NCBI GenBank assembly: GCA_937926875.1
Contig: CALBAX010000045.1
Location: 1-54,702 of the forward strand
Length of the DNA: 54,702 bases
Direction: 5' to 3'
From: an uncultured Desulfovibrio sp.
GTDB taxonomy: Bacteria; Desulfobacterota; Desulfovibrionia; Desulfovibrionales; Desulfovibrionaceae
The translations under genes were made by a program, and so were the position numbers. Shown in pieces: positions 8,598 through 17,583 of the stretch; the stretch's first letter is position 1; the number at the start of each line of letters is the position of its first letter. Below the pieces are notes generated by a model. That model had not been told where the DNA came from and did no database searches. It was given only the letters and a program-made list of their open reading frames with translations.

Positions 8598-9716
8598 TCA
8601 ACGGGCCGCCCGAAGAGCCTCCAGCGTCCCTGCCCTGGCGGCCATGAGCTCGGCCACCACGGAGACGGCGATCTGCTGCGGCGTGTCCGCGCCGATGCCC
8701 AGACCGATGGGGCAGCAGACCTTGTCCAGGGCCGCGTCGCCCACACCCTGCGCCTGCAACGCCTTGTACACCGAAGCCTTCTTGCTGCTGCTGCCGATCA
8801 TACCAATATAAAAGGCATCCGTTGCCAGGGCCTGGGCCAGCACCTCGCGGTCGAAACTGTGACCACGAGTCATGATGGCCACATAATGGTGCCGCCCGAT
8901 GCCGCAGCGCGCGGCCAGATCCTCGAAGGCCGGCAGCGCCAGGCAGCGCCGGGCCATGGGGAAGCGCCGGGGATCGGCGAACTCCGCACGGTCGTCCACC
9001 ACGTCCACCACGAAACCGGCGGCGTGGGCCAGGCGGGCCGTCTCCAGCGACACATGGCCGCCGCCGCAGAGCAGCAGCACCGGCGGCGCGTCCAGGGCCT
9101 CCACATAACGTTCCACCAGACCTTCCCGCACCAGACCGGGACGGCCCTTGCGCCCGGCCAGCAGAGGCCGCACGTCCTCCGCGCCCTCGTGCAGGCCCGC
9201 CACCAGCGGCTGGCCCTGGGGCAGGGCATCCAGATAGAGGTCGCGCACGGGCACGTCGGCCCGGCTCACGTCCAGCAGCCAGATGCCGGTCAGCCCGGCT
9301 TTCAGGGCCGCGTCCGCCGCACGGAACAGGGGCGCCTGCGCAGGCGCCAGATATTCACAGAGCAGATCCATGCTGCCGCCGCAGATCATGTCGCTGTCGG
9401 GGCCAAGACCGGTAAGGTCGCAGCGCACACGGGCGGAGCGTCCTTCCTTCAGGCAGACGTTGGCCGCCTCCACGGCGCGGGCCTCCAGCAGGCCGCCGCC
9501 CACGGTGCCTTCCAGACCGGCAGCGGTCAGCAGGGCGCGGGTACCGGCGGCACGCGGGGCCGAGCCTTCGCGCTCCACCACGGTCAGCAGGACCACGGCC
9601 TGCCCTTCGTCCAGCAGTTGGGCCGCACGGGCCTCCAGGTTCAGCGGTACGCCCAGGCCATCCACCGGGGCGCTCACCAGTACCGGCGAGGCCGGCGCTT
9701 TAGGCATCCTGTCCAT
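8598..9716 (-). CDS. XdhC/CoxI family molybdenum hydroxylase maturation protein
   Basis: 372 residues. The N-terminal XdhC/CoxI domain has the G-S-x-P-R-x-x-G-T motif (REGSAPRAAGTRALLT) and M-I-C-G-G-S-M; a Rossmann-like C-terminal domain has LLLCGGGHVSLETARLAH, AIMTRGHSFDREVL, YIGMIGSSSKKA and CPIGLGIGADTPQQIAVS. XdhC proteins bind and sulfurate the molybdenum cofactor before insertion into xanthine-dehydrogenase-type enzymes; in Desulfovibrio a likely client is the aldehyde oxidoreductase. The ATG at 9716 has a strong AAAGGAGG 5 bases upstream, inside the end of topA, so the two genes overlap by 17 bases and are translationally coupled. A second ATG at 9707 is possible but less well placed. 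No molybdoenzyme gene lies nearby. Confidence 0.88.
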   Translation of the reverse strand: MDRMPKAPASPVLVSAPVDGLGVPLNLEARAAQLLDEGQAVVLLTVVEREGSAPRAAGTRALLTAAGLEGTVGGGLLEARAVEAANVCLKEGRSARVRCDLTGLGPDSDMICGGSMDLLCEYLAPAQAPLFRAADAALKAGLTGIWLLDVSRADVPVRDLYLDALPQGQPLVAGLHEGAEDVRPLLAGRKGRPGLVREGLVERYVEALDAPPVLLLCGGGHVSLETARLAHAAGFVVDVVDDRAEFADPRRFPMARRCLALPAFEDLAARCGIGRHHYVAIMTRGHSFDREVLAQALATDAFYIGMIGSSSKKASVYKALQAQGVGDAALDKVCCPIGLGIGADTPQQIAVSVVAELMAARAGTLEALRAAR

Positions 9717-11952
9717 CGTCGCCTCCTTTCACATAGCCGCAGCCCTTGGTGGGGCACATGACCTTGACGCTGCCGTCGCGGCCGCGTTTCTCCACCAGAT
9801 AGGAGGAAGCGCAGCGCGGGCAGGGACCGGGCACGGGCTTGTCCCACAGGGCGAAATCACATTGCGGGTAACGGTCGCAGGAATAGAAGATCTTGCCGCG
9901 CTTGGTGCTCTTCTCCACCATGCGGCCTTCGCCGCAGCGCGGGCACATGACGCCCGTGGCCACGGGCGCGGTATAGTTGCAGTCCGGGTAGCCCGTGCAG
10001 GCGATGAAGCGGCTGCCCGTACGGGCATGCTTGATGACCAGATCCTTGCCGCAGCGCGGGCACTCGCCCACCTTCTCCAGCTCGGGCTTCTGCGGGGCCA
10101 CCATCTCCAGACGGCCGTCCTCGGTGCGCTGGAAATTGCTGGTGAAACGGCAGTCGGGATAGCCGCTGCACGCCAGGAAGGGGCCGGCCTTGCCGAATTT
10201 GATCATCAGGGGCTTGCCACAGTCGGGGCAGGCCAGGTCGGTGGGCAGGCCGCCCTTGACGCTCTGCATGTTCCTGGCGGCAGCCGCCAGCGTGGGGTTG
10301 AAGTCCGCGGCGAAGGCATGCATCAGGTCAACCCACTGCTGGCCGCCGTCGGCCACCTTGTCCAGCAGGCTCTCCATCTCGGCCGTGAAGCCCACGTCCA
10401 TGAGGCGCGGGAAGTGCTGCACCAGCTGTTCGCAGACCACGCGCCCCAGATCCGTGGGGATGAAGTGGCGGTCCTGCAGGCTCACATACTCGCGATCCTG
10501 CAGGGTGGAAATGATGCTGGCGTAGGTGGAGGGACGGCCGATGCCCTGCTCTTCCAGCTCGCGCACCAGGCTGGCTTCGCTGTAGCGGGCCGGGGGCTGG
10601 GTGAACTTCTGTTCCTTGTCCAGCTTCTCCAGCTTCAGGGTCTGGCCGGGCGCCAGGGGGGGCAGCTCGGCATCGCCCTCGTCCTTGCTGCGGGGCAGCA
10701 CGGCCAAAAAGCCGGGGAAGAGCAGACGCTCGCCCTTGGCTTTCCACTGGGTACGGCCGCAGGCCACGGTCACCGTGGTGTCGTGGAAGCGCGCCCCGGC
10801 CATCTGCGAGGCCACGAAGCGCGACCAGATCAGGCGGTACAGGTTGTACTGGTCCGGGGGCAGGGCCGCCCTGACCATCTCGGGCGTGATGTCCACATCC
10901 ACGGGCCGGATGGCTTCGTGGGCGTCCTGCGCGCCGCTCTTGGTCTTGTAGACGCGCTTTTTGGCCGGCAGGTAATCGTTGCCGAACTCGCGCTGGATGA
11001 AGTCATGCGCCGCCTGCCGGGCCTCGTCGGCGATGCGGGTGGAGTCGGTACGCATGTAGGTGATGAGGGCCGTGATGCTGCCGTCTTCCATCTCCACGCC
11101 TTCGTAGAGGCGCTGGGCGATGTTCATGGTGCGCTTGGCCGTGTAGGAAAGGCGCTGGTTGGCGGCCTGTTGCAGGGTGGAAGTGATGAAGGGCGGCTGC
11201 GGCGCGCGCTCGCGCTCTTTCTGCTCCACGCTCTCCACCACGAAGGGCTGGCCCTTGAGCTCGGCCTCCAGGGCATCGGCCTCCCCGGCATTGCGGATCA
11301 CGGCCTTCTTGCCGCCGATGCGCGCCAGTTCCGCCCGCACGGACGGCGGCACCCCGGCGCCCAGCAGGGCCCTGAACAGCCAGTATTCTTCCGGCTTGAA
11401 GGCGGCCCGCTCGGCCTCGCGCTCCACGATGAGGCGCAGGGCCACGGACTGCACGCGCCCGGCCGAGATGCCGCGCTTGATGGTCTTCCAGAGCAGGGGC
11501 GAGATCTTGTAGCCCACCAGGCGATCCAGCACGCGCCGGGCCTGCTGGGCATCGAAAAGGTGCTGGTTGAGCTCGCGCGGATGGGCCAGGGCCTCCTTGA
11601 CGGCGCGGGCGGTGATCTCGTTGAACTGGATGCGCTTGATGTCCTTGGCCTTGTCGCGGATCAGCTCCGCCACATGCCAGGCGATGGCCTCCCCTTCGCG
11701 GTCCGGGTCAGGGGCAAGATAGACGGTATCGGCCTTGGCCGCGGCGCTGCGCAGCTCGCTGACCACGTTCTTCTTGTTGTCGATGATCTCGTACTGGGGA
11801 GCAAAATCGTTGGCTTCGTCCACGCCCAGACTGCTGGACGGCAGGTCGCGCACATGGCCCACGCTGGCCTGCACCATGTACTGCGGTCCCAGAAATTTTT
11901 TGATGGTCTTCACCTTGGCCGGCGATTCCACGATGATCAGCTGCTTGCCCAT
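9700..11952 (-). CDS. topA: DNA topoisomerase I (type IA)
   Basis: 750 residues from ATG 11952 (MGKQLIIVESPAKVKTIKKF, the Toprim start). It relaxes negative supercoils by transient single-strand cleavage. Toprim acidic residues lie in APDPDREGEAIAW (residues 80-92); the catalytic tyrosine is Tyr299 in ALITYMRTDS. The C-terminus carries four Cys4 zinc-ribbon repeats (each C-P-x-C ... C-x-x-x-x/C) between about residues 585 and 750, more than in minimal bacterial enzymes. The reading frame stays open upstream for 65 codons, but these are not conserved-looking and the Toprim motif fixes the start. The next gene, xdhC-like, starts inside its 3' end. Confidence 0.96.
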   Translation of the reverse strand: MGKQLIIVESPAKVKTIKKFLGPQYMVQASVGHVRDLPSSSLGVDEANDFAPQYEIIDNKKNVVSELRSAAAKADTVYLAPDPDREGEAIAWHVAELIRDKAKDIKRIQFNEITARAVKEALAHPRELNQHLFDAQQARRVLDRLVGYKISPLLWKTIKRGISAGRVQSVALRLIVEREAERAAFKPEEYWLFRALLGAGVPPSVRAELARIGGKKAVIRNAGEADALEAELKGQPFVVESVEQKERERAPQPPFITSTLQQAANQRLSYTAKRTMNIAQRLYEGVEMEDGSITALITYMRTDSTRIADEARQAAHDFIQREFGNDYLPAKKRVYKTKSGAQDAHEAIRPVDVDITPEMVRAALPPDQYNLYRLIWSRFVASQMAGARFHDTTVTVACGRTQWKAKGERLLFPGFLAVLPRSKDEGDAELPPLAPGQTLKLEKLDKEQKFTQPPARYSEASLVRELEEQGIGRPSTYASIISTLQDREYVSLQDRHFIPTDLGRVVCEQLVQHFPRLMDVGFTAEMESLLDKVADGGQQWVDLMHAFAADFNPTLAAAARNMQSVKGGLPTDLACPDCGKPLMIKFGKAGPFLACSGYPDCRFTSNFQRTEDGRLEMVAPQKPELEKVGECPRCGKDLVIKHARTGSRFIACTGYPDCNYTAPVATGVMCPRCGEGRMVEKSTKRGKIFYSCDRYPQCDFALWDKPVPGPCPRCASSYLVEKRGRDGSVKVMCPTKGCGYVKGGDDGQDA

Positions 11953-12199
11953 GATGTCCCTTGTCCATCCGACTGCCGGACGGCAGTGGCAGGAGGTGAA
12001 TGAAAAAAGACGGCCCCGGGGACCGTTCATGCTGCCTTGCGGCTGCCCGGAAGGAAAAAGAAGCGGGAAAAAAGCCGGGCCGCCAGGTCCGTGGCAACGG
12101 CCCTCAGGCCTGCCGTGTGCGCGGAGGATACGGCAAAATGCAGCCACGTCAAGCCCGCGCCGCCGCCGCAGGGGCTCCGGGCGCGCCTTTCCCGCCGTC

Positions 12200-12228
12200 T
12201 GGACAGGTCTACCGGCCTGGGATATAAC
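12200..12228 (+). promoter_or_regulatory. Sigma-70-type promoter of the lipoprotein cluster
   Basis: TGGACA (12200-12205), a 17-base spacer and TATAAC (12223-12228), each close to consensus, 39 bases before ATG 12267. It lies in the 314-base divergent gap (11953-12266) between topA and the lipoprotein gene; the rest of the gap shows no gene or clear topA promoter. Confidence 0.6.
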
Positions 12229-12266
12229 ATATAAATACCGGGATCTTTTCCCCTCAAGGAGCCGCC

Positions 12267-12914
12267 ATGCATCCGCACCGCATCCTGAGCCTGTTTTTCC
12301 TCCTGTTCCTGTCCCTGGCCCTCGCGGCCTGCGCCTCGCACGATGCCCGCCCGGCGCCGGAACCCGGCGCGCCCCTGCCTGCCGTCACCCTGGAACGGGG
12401 CGACAGGGTCTTCGTCCAGATCGAGAACGGCAAGAGCATGACGGAAGACCTGCACTCCATGCTCACGGCCTACCTGCAGAGCGAACGCGGCCTGAACCCG
12501 GCCCCGGACGCCAAGGGGGCCGACCTGGTGATCCTGGTGGAGATACGCGATGTCTGGGCCACCAGCGACGGCAGCCGGGTGAGCGCCGGGCGCACGCTGG
12601 GCAACGTGGGCACAGGCACCATGCTGGGCGTGCTGCTGGGCGGTCTGGTGGACGGACGCGGCGGCGCCATCGTGGGCGCGGGCATCGGCGCCACGGTGGG
12701 CGTGGGCGCCACCCTGCACGATGCGGGCGACAGCTATACCAGCTGGGCCATGGAAGCCGCCGTGGGAACGGCCGCCCGCCGCATCCCCGACAAGGACAGC
12801 CTGCACACCGTTTCCGTGACCAGCCGCGGCGATCCCCGCAGCAAGGAAGAGGCCTTCGCCGGGCTGGAAGACGCCCTGTGCCGGGCCATCCTCGATTCGA
12901 TCAGGGTCCTGTGA
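12267..12914 (+). CDS. TraT-like outer membrane lipoprotein with glycine zipper
   Basis: 215 residues with a lipoprotein signal (lipobox L-A-A-C, Cys at about residue 23) and AAGGAGCCGCC before ATG 12267. The mature protein follows the layout of TraT (complement-resistance/surface-exclusion lipoprotein): a VFVQIENGKSMTEDLHSMLT segment like TraT's V-F-L-Q-I-K-N-T-S-x-K-D, a predicted beta-alpha-beta unit ending DLVILVEIRDVW, then a long Gly/Ala-rich hydrophobic hairpin (GTMLGVLLGGLVDGRGGAIV and on), and a C-terminal beta region. The comparison is from memory. First of three consecutive lipoprotein genes behind the promoter at 12200. Confidence 0.7.
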   Translation: MHPHRILSLFFLLFLSLALAACASHDARPAPEPGAPLPAVTLERGDRVFVQIENGKSMTEDLHSMLTAYLQSERGLNPAPDAKGADLVILVEIRDVWATSDGSRVSAGRTLGNVGTGTMLGVLLGGLVDGRGGAIVGAGIGATVGVGATLHDAGDSYTSWAMEAAVGTAARRIPDKDSLHTVSVTSRGDPRSKEEAFAGLEDALCRAILDSIRVL

Positions 12915-12943
12915 TGCCTGATCCCCCTTTAACAAGGAACTTT

Positions 12944-13219
12944 ATGAAACCTGGCCATCTTACCGTCATCGTCTGCCTTTTCCTCACCGCCTGCACCGCG
13001 TCGTCCGGCGTCATGGAATTTTCCCCCAACCGCTATTCCCTTTCGGTCGATGTCGACAGCGAATTCTACGGGCCGTCCTCAGCGCGCAAGCAGGCCTTTG
13101 AAGAAGCTCAAGAATTCTGCCGCAGCAAGGGACAGGCCCTCTCTGTCGACAATATCGACCTTCACAGCAGCAGTACCTATACGACCGCTGCCATCGTCTT
13201 CCGCTGCGTCGAACCGTAG
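12944..13219 (+). CDS. Small lipoprotein of unknown function
   Basis: 91 residues from ATG 12944, preceded by AAGGAA. The N-terminus MKPGHLTVIVCLFLTAC is a short lipoprotein signal ending in L-T-A-C (Cys17). The mature 75 residues contain two further cysteines (EFCRSKGQ and FRCVEP) that could form a disulfide, an aromatic beta-like start (RYSLSVDVDSEF) and an amphipathic helix (SARKQAFEEAQEFCRS), the pattern of small envelope BON/YgdI-like lipoproteins, but no specific family is recognised. It lies 29 bases after the TraT-like gene and probably shares its transcript. Confidence 0.75.
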   Translation: MKPGHLTVIVCLFLTACTASSGVMEFSPNRYSLSVDVDSEFYGPSSARKQAFEEAQEFCRSKGQALSVDNIDLHSSSTYTTAAIVFRCVEP

Positions 13220-13392
13220 TTCCCCGGCCCTGCTGGACATGCCTGTGATTTCTGCGGTATAGGGCTGGCCTCGGAGACAGTACCGCGTCCGCTCCCGGAT
13301 GCGCCGGTCCCCCTGCCACCGTGCCCGCTGCCGCGCGGCGTGGGCAAGCTCTCCGGCAGGGGCCGCAAGCCCTGTCGCCGCCCCGGAGACGC

Positions 13393-14025
13393 ATGAAAAA
13401 AACGCTTTTCCTCCTCCTCGCGCTGCTGTTGCTGCTGCTTCCGGGCTGCAAGCACCGGCAGCCCGCCCCCACCGACATCCAGGTCCTGCGCCAGGGCTCC
13501 CTGGCCCCGGCCGACGATGACACCACCCCCGTGGTCTATGTCAGCGTCCGCGACCAGAGCCGCCATGTCTTCGGCCTGCGCGCCGAAGTGGAGCGCCTGC
13601 TGCGTGCCGAAAAGTACGACATCACCGACAACCCCAGCCAGGCCGGGTTCATCATCCAGGCCAGCGTGCTGGAAGCGGGCATCACCGATACCGCCGCGGC
13701 CCGGCGCGTGGTCGAGGGCGGCTACGGGGCGCCGTCGGAACTTTCCGGCAAGGGCGCGACCCTCGTCCTTTCGGACATCCTGCTGGTCCAGCGCCGCGTC
13801 CCCAGCGACAAGCGCCCCAAGCGTTTCATGCTCCAGAACGTGGGCAGCCGCAATGCCCGCGGCAGCAGCCAGATGCGCGCAGGTCTGCTGGCCCGCCGCG
13901 AGTTCAGCGTGGATTCCGGGGTCCCGGCCCTCTTCGTGACCCTGCTGGCCAGGGAGATCGCCTCGCCTTTCAGCACGGCCCCCCAGGAGCAGGCCCCGGG
14001 ACGGCCGGAACGCCCGCACCCCTGA
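13393..14025 (+). CDS. TraT-related outer membrane lipoprotein lacking the glycine-zipper hairpin
   Basis: 210 residues from ATG 13393; MKKTLFLLLALLLLLLPGC is a lipoprotein signal with Cys19. The body VVYVSVRDQSRHVFGLRAEV ... YDITDNPSQAGFIIQASVLE parallels both TraT and the gene at 12267 (same beta-alpha-beta unit and spacing), and VVEGGYG matches the R-G-Y-E region of TraT. Where TraT and the 12267 product have a long Gly/Ala hairpin, this protein has only a short S-G-K-G-A segment. The region 13220-13392 before it holds no gene. Function unknown; probably an envelope protein. Confidence 0.65.
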   Translation: MKKTLFLLLALLLLLLPGCKHRQPAPTDIQVLRQGSLAPADDDTTPVVYVSVRDQSRHVFGLRAEVERLLRAEKYDITDNPSQAGFIIQASVLEAGITDTAAARRVVEGGYGAPSELSGKGATLVLSDILLVQRRVPSDKRPKRFMLQNVGSRNARGSSQMRAGLLARREFSVDSGVPALFVTLLAREIASPFSTAPQEQAPGRPERPHP

Positions 14026-14352
14026 TACGCCCCTGCGCCCGGCACCCGCTTCGGCCATGGGAGCGGCCTTCATCCGTCCCGGCCTATGCCGGCGGGACGG
14101 GGCCATTTGTTGCGTCCGCCGGCAGCGGAGGACGACCCGCGCATGTCCCTCTGGCCATCCGGCACGGCCCACGGCAAGGCGCCGGACGACAGCGACGTGC
14201 CCGGCGCATCCCCTGCCTGCTGCTTTTTTTCCCGTGGCGCACCTTCCCGCTCGCGCATCCGTCTGGACGTCCGCGCCCAGTTCTGCTAGAAAGCTCCCCC
14301 CGTCAGCGTGCCCCGCACCACGGGAATCTTCACCCTCCGCAAGGAAACTGTC
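14026..14352. other. Intergenic region, 327 bases, with an imperfect GC-rich hairpin
   Basis: Contains the dyad CCGTCCCGGC / GCCGGCGGGACGG (about 14073-14100), possibly a weak terminator for the lipoprotein cluster, but without a proper T run. No credible gene or promoter was seen; the glycosyltransferase RBS AAGGAAACTGTC closes the region. Confidence 0.4.
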
Positions 14353-15963
14353 ATGCGTCTGGATGCTCTTGTCATCAATCTGAACCGCTTCGGGGATCTG
14401 CTGCTCAGCCAGCCCCTGCTGCACGACCTGCACAAGGCCGGGCGCAGCGCCACGCTGCTTTGTCTGGAAAAATACGCGGATACCGAGGGCCTGCTGCAAT
14501 TCGCCAGCCCTCTGCTCACGGTGCCCGGTCATCTGGCCAGCCCTGAACAGGCCGATGCCACCCGCCACGAACTGCAGGCGTGGGCCCAAGACCTGCGTGC
14601 CAGCGTGCAGGCCGACCATATCATCAACCTGACGCCCAGCATGCCCGCCCGCATGCTGGCCACGGCCCTGGCCCCCGCCCCCGAAGCCGTGCTGGGCTTT
14701 GGCCTGGATCACAAGGGGCGCCCGCGCGTGGACGGCCTTTGGGCCGCCTTCCTCCATGCTGCCGAGCTGCGCCAGAGCAACGCGCCCTTCAACCTGGCCG
14801 ACATGTTCCGCATGACCGGCGCGCCCCTGCTGGGCGGCCTTTCCGGTGAGCTGCTCTCCCAGCCCGGCTCCGGCCTGCTCAGCGAGCTGGGCACCGAGGC
14901 CCGCAAGACGGCCCGCCGCCTGCTGGCCCATGCGCCGGTGATCCGGCACGGCTTCATCGGCATGCAGCTGGGCGCCAGCGAAAAGCGCCGTCAGTGGCCG
15001 GTGGACCACTTCGTGGAGCTGGGCAAGCGCATCTGGCAGGAAGAGGGCATCTGCCCCGTCCTGCTGGGCGAGGCCTCGGAACGCCCCCTGGCTGACGAAT
15101 ACGCCCGCCTGACCAGCACCCCCTTCGTGGACGTGGTGGGGCAGACCAACATCTTCGAGCTGGGCGCCGTGCTGCGCGAGATGGCCATGCTGGTCACCAA
15201 CAATACCGGCACCATGCACCTGGCGGCCGGTCTGGGCCTGCCCCTGCTCTCCATCTTCCTGGCCACGGCCCAGCCCTGTGATACCGGCCCCTATCTGCCC
15301 GGCAGCTGTTGCCTGGAGCCGACCCTGCCCTGCCATCCCTGCCCGCATGACCACGATTGCGTCCTGGGCGAAAAGTGCCGCCACCACATCAGCGCCTCCA
15401 TCGTGGCCGACCTGGTGCTGGCCAAGCTCACCAGCGGCCAGTGGAGCGAAGGCATCACCACCTCGGCCTGCCGTGAGGCCCGCATCTGGCAGACGGCCAC
15501 CGACTCGCGCGGCTTCATCACCACCACCTGCCTGTCCGACCACAAGGCCGATGACCGTACCCTCTGGCTCTGCCAGCAGCGCGTCTACTGGCGGCGCATC
15601 CTGGATGACCTGACCTCCGGCGCCACGGAGCCCACGCCCCTGACCAATGTGCCCCTGAGCATGGCCTGCCCCAACTATTCCAGCCAGTTCGCGGCCCGCG
15701 TGGGCAAAGCCCTGAGCCATTGCGCCCACCTGCTCCAGACCCTGCTGCAGGAGTGCGCCCCCCTGCCGGAGCGTTTCGACCCCACAGGCCACCCCCTGTG
15801 CATGACCATCCTCCAGCATATGCAGTCCTGTCCGGAACTGGCCAGCATGGCCTTTTTCTGGCACCAGCTCTGCCAGCATTACCAGGGCCGCGGCCCCCGC
15901 TTCCTCCAGGCCGTGCGCCTGCTGCACGCCCATATCCTGCGCTGGGGCAGGAGTTTCGACTGA
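14353..15963 (+). CDS. Glycosyltransferase family 9 (heptosyltransferase-like) with long C-terminal extension
   Basis: 536 residues from ATG 14353. The start MRLDALVINLNRFGDLLLSQ is the GT9/ADP-heptose:LPS transferase signature (the R-x-x-x-G-D motif); the second Rossmann half has GFIGMQLGASEKRRQWPVDH and LVTNNTGTMHLAAGLGLPLL, the donor-binding region of this GT-B family. The canonical domain ends near residue 350 after a Cys-rich stretch (CCLEPTLPCHPCPHDHDCVL) that may bind a metal; about 180 residues follow that are not part of classical heptosyltransferases. Likely adds a sugar to LPS core, or another cell-surface sugar. Monocistronic: its terminator follows at 16011-16042. Confidence 0.85.
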   Translation: MRLDALVINLNRFGDLLLSQPLLHDLHKAGRSATLLCLEKYADTEGLLQFASPLLTVPGHLASPEQADATRHELQAWAQDLRASVQADHIINLTPSMPARMLATALAPAPEAVLGFGLDHKGRPRVDGLWAAFLHAAELRQSNAPFNLADMFRMTGAPLLGGLSGELLSQPGSGLLSELGTEARKTARRLLAHAPVIRHGFIGMQLGASEKRRQWPVDHFVELGKRIWQEEGICPVLLGEASERPLADEYARLTSTPFVDVVGQTNIFELGAVLREMAMLVTNNTGTMHLAAGLGLPLLSIFLATAQPCDTGPYLPGSCCLEPTLPCHPCPHDHDCVLGEKCRHHISASIVADLVLAKLTSGQWSEGITTSACREARIWQTATDSRGFITTTCLSDHKADDRTLWLCQQRVYWRRILDDLTSGATEPTPLTNVPLSMACPNYSSQFAARVGKALSHCAHLLQTLLQECAPLPERFDPTGHPLCMTILQHMQSCPELASMAFFWHQLCQHYQGRGPRFLQAVRLLHAHILRWGRSFD

Positions 15964-15980
15964 TCACCGCTACGCTGCCA

Positions 15981-16042
15981 TGCTCCGGCGATGCCGGAGC
16001 ATGCCGCGCGAAAGGCCGGGGCTCGAAAGAGCCCCGGCCTTT
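15981..16042 (+). terminator. Tandem hairpins, terminator of the glycosyltransferase gene
   Basis: A 9-bp perfect hairpin (TGCTCCGGC GAT GCCGGAGCA, 15981-16001) is followed by a 14-bp perfect stem with GAAA tetraloop (16011-16042, AAAGGCCGGGGCTC / GAGCCCCGGCCTTT). The second is a strong, roughly bidirectional terminator that can also end the convergent transporter gene at 16085. Confidence 0.85.
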
Positions 16043-16084
16043 GTCATGTCCATCCTGCCGGCAGGCAACGGAACGGCCACGCCG

Positions 16085-17530
16085 CTACAGCCAGCCGGAG
16101 ACCAGCATCCAGAACGGTACTGCCACACAGCCCAGGAACACTGCCATGACGGCCATGCGTACCAGCATGACCAGGGCCATGTCCCTGAAACCTATGTAGC
16201 CCATGCCCATGGCCAGCATGAACGGCGCATACTCATAGGGCAGGACGAACTGGTCAAGGCCGTACTGGAAAGAATGCACGAGGATGGCAGGATCCACCTG
16301 CATGGCCTGCGCCATCTGTGTGATGGGGCCCACCAGGGAAACAAAGGCCGCTACGGGGGTCAGCAGGAAATTGATCACCACACCGATGCCGTAGCAGATC
16401 AGCGAACTGGTCCACAGGGAATCCGTGTGCAGCAGCCCGAGCATGCGCTCCGTCATCCAGGCATCCATACCGATGGCATTGGCACAGATGCCGATGCTCA
16501 TGCAGCCATTGATGAAGAAGACGATATTGATGTTCATGCTCCCGAAGGCCTTGCCGTTGATGAGGCCCATACCGGGGAGGAAATTGACGAGGCCCATGAT
16601 GAAGATCACGTAGGCCGTGGGCATGTGGTGCAGGGGTTCCGTCAGAAGCAGCAGCACCGTGACCACCAGGATGACGGCGGCCTTCTTTTCCGCAAGGCCC
16701 ATGGGCGGCAGGGCACGGTACTGTTCCTGCATGGTGGCGCGCATGTGGCTGTGTCCGCCTGCACGGAGCAGCAACAGGGCAAGGCCCACGGAAATGACCG
16801 TATACAGGGCCCCGGGGACGGCATTGTAGAGGGCATAGGTCAGCCAGCTCGTCGTCTTGCCCGTCACCTTGTCCATCAGGGAGACAGGCAGGATCACGTC
16901 ACCGGCACCGGTGAGCCAGCACAGCTTGGTACTGGTCACGGCCAGGAACGTCCCCAGACAGATCAGCGTGGCTTCCCGGGAACGGGCCTTGAACCCCATG
17001 GCATCGCACAAGCCGATGGCGATGATGCCGAACAGGATGGTCTTGCCCGTGATGGAGGGGACCAGCGGACTGATGATCATGACAGCAAAGGTCATGCCGC
17101 CCAGCAGCCCCACGAAGGAGCCCCCCATGCAGTTGACGCCCCACAGGGCTATGCGCCGGGTCAGGCCCGTGTGCATGACCACATGACCGAGTATCAGGCC
17201 CCCCAGGGTGATGATGGTCAGGGTGTCCGTCCAGCTGGACATGGCCGTCTTGTACGGGAGCAGCCCCGCAAGGACATACAGGATGGGCAACGCCATGGCC
17301 ACGGCCACTTCGGAGATGATGTTGAAGCCCCAGACGATGACGGCCCAGAGCGTGATGACGAGGAACAGCTTCATGCGTCCGTCCAGGCCGGTGGATTCCG
17401 GCAAGAGCAGGAACAGGGGCGGCAACAGCAGGGATATGGCCCACTTGATGAGAAGACGGACGTTCAGGGACTTCGCGGCGGCCGTATCCGGCAGGGGAGC
17501 GGCAGAAAGGTTGGCAGTAGCGGGCATCAT
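16085..17530 (-). CDS. DASS/SLC13-type anion transporter, likely partner of the alkylsulfatase
   Basis: 481 residues from ATG 17530, with GGGAGGA 7 bases upstream. It has about 12 hydrophobic segments and the family-typical scaffold: MKLFLVITLWAVIVWGFNII, then TIITLGGLILGHVVMHTGLT (the G-x-x-x-x-x-x-x-x-x-T-G-L region of DASS proteins), a repeated second half and a long C-terminal membrane run. The classical S-N-T sodium-site motifs are not obvious, so ion coupling is uncertain. DASS proteins move sulfate, di- and tricarboxylates. The gene lies 53 bases downstream of the alkylsulfatase on the same strand, so I infer that it imports the sulfate ester or exports a product. Confidence 0.8.
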   Translation of the reverse strand: MMPATANLSAAPLPDTAAAKSLNVRLLIKWAISLLLPPLFLLLPESTGLDGRMKLFLVITLWAVIVWGFNIISEVAVAMALPILYVLAGLLPYKTAMSSWTDTLTIITLGGLILGHVVMHTGLTRRIALWGVNCMGGSFVGLLGGMTFAVMIISPLVPSITGKTILFGIIAIGLCDAMGFKARSREATLICLGTFLAVTSTKLCWLTGAGDVILPVSLMDKVTGKTTSWLTYALYNAVPGALYTVISVGLALLLLRAGGHSHMRATMQEQYRALPPMGLAEKKAAVILVVTVLLLLTEPLHHMPTAYVIFIMGLVNFLPGMGLINGKAFGSMNINIVFFINGCMSIGICANAIGMDAWMTERMLGLLHTDSLWTSSLICYGIGVVINFLLTPVAAFVSLVGPITQMAQAMQVDPAILVHSFQYGLDQFVLPYEYAPFMLAMGMGYIGFRDMALVMLVRMAVMAVFLGCVAVPFWMLVSGWL

Positions 17531-17583
17531 GATGTGTCCTCCCTGCGGGAGCCGGGCAGGCCCCGGCCCCCGCTTCAACACAG

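Noticed and set aside
13177..15933. Long minus-strand open frame (about 918 codons) opposite lipoprotein and GT9 genes
   Set aside because: Crosses several real genes and intergenic DNA, with low-complexity composition; a GC-skew artefact.
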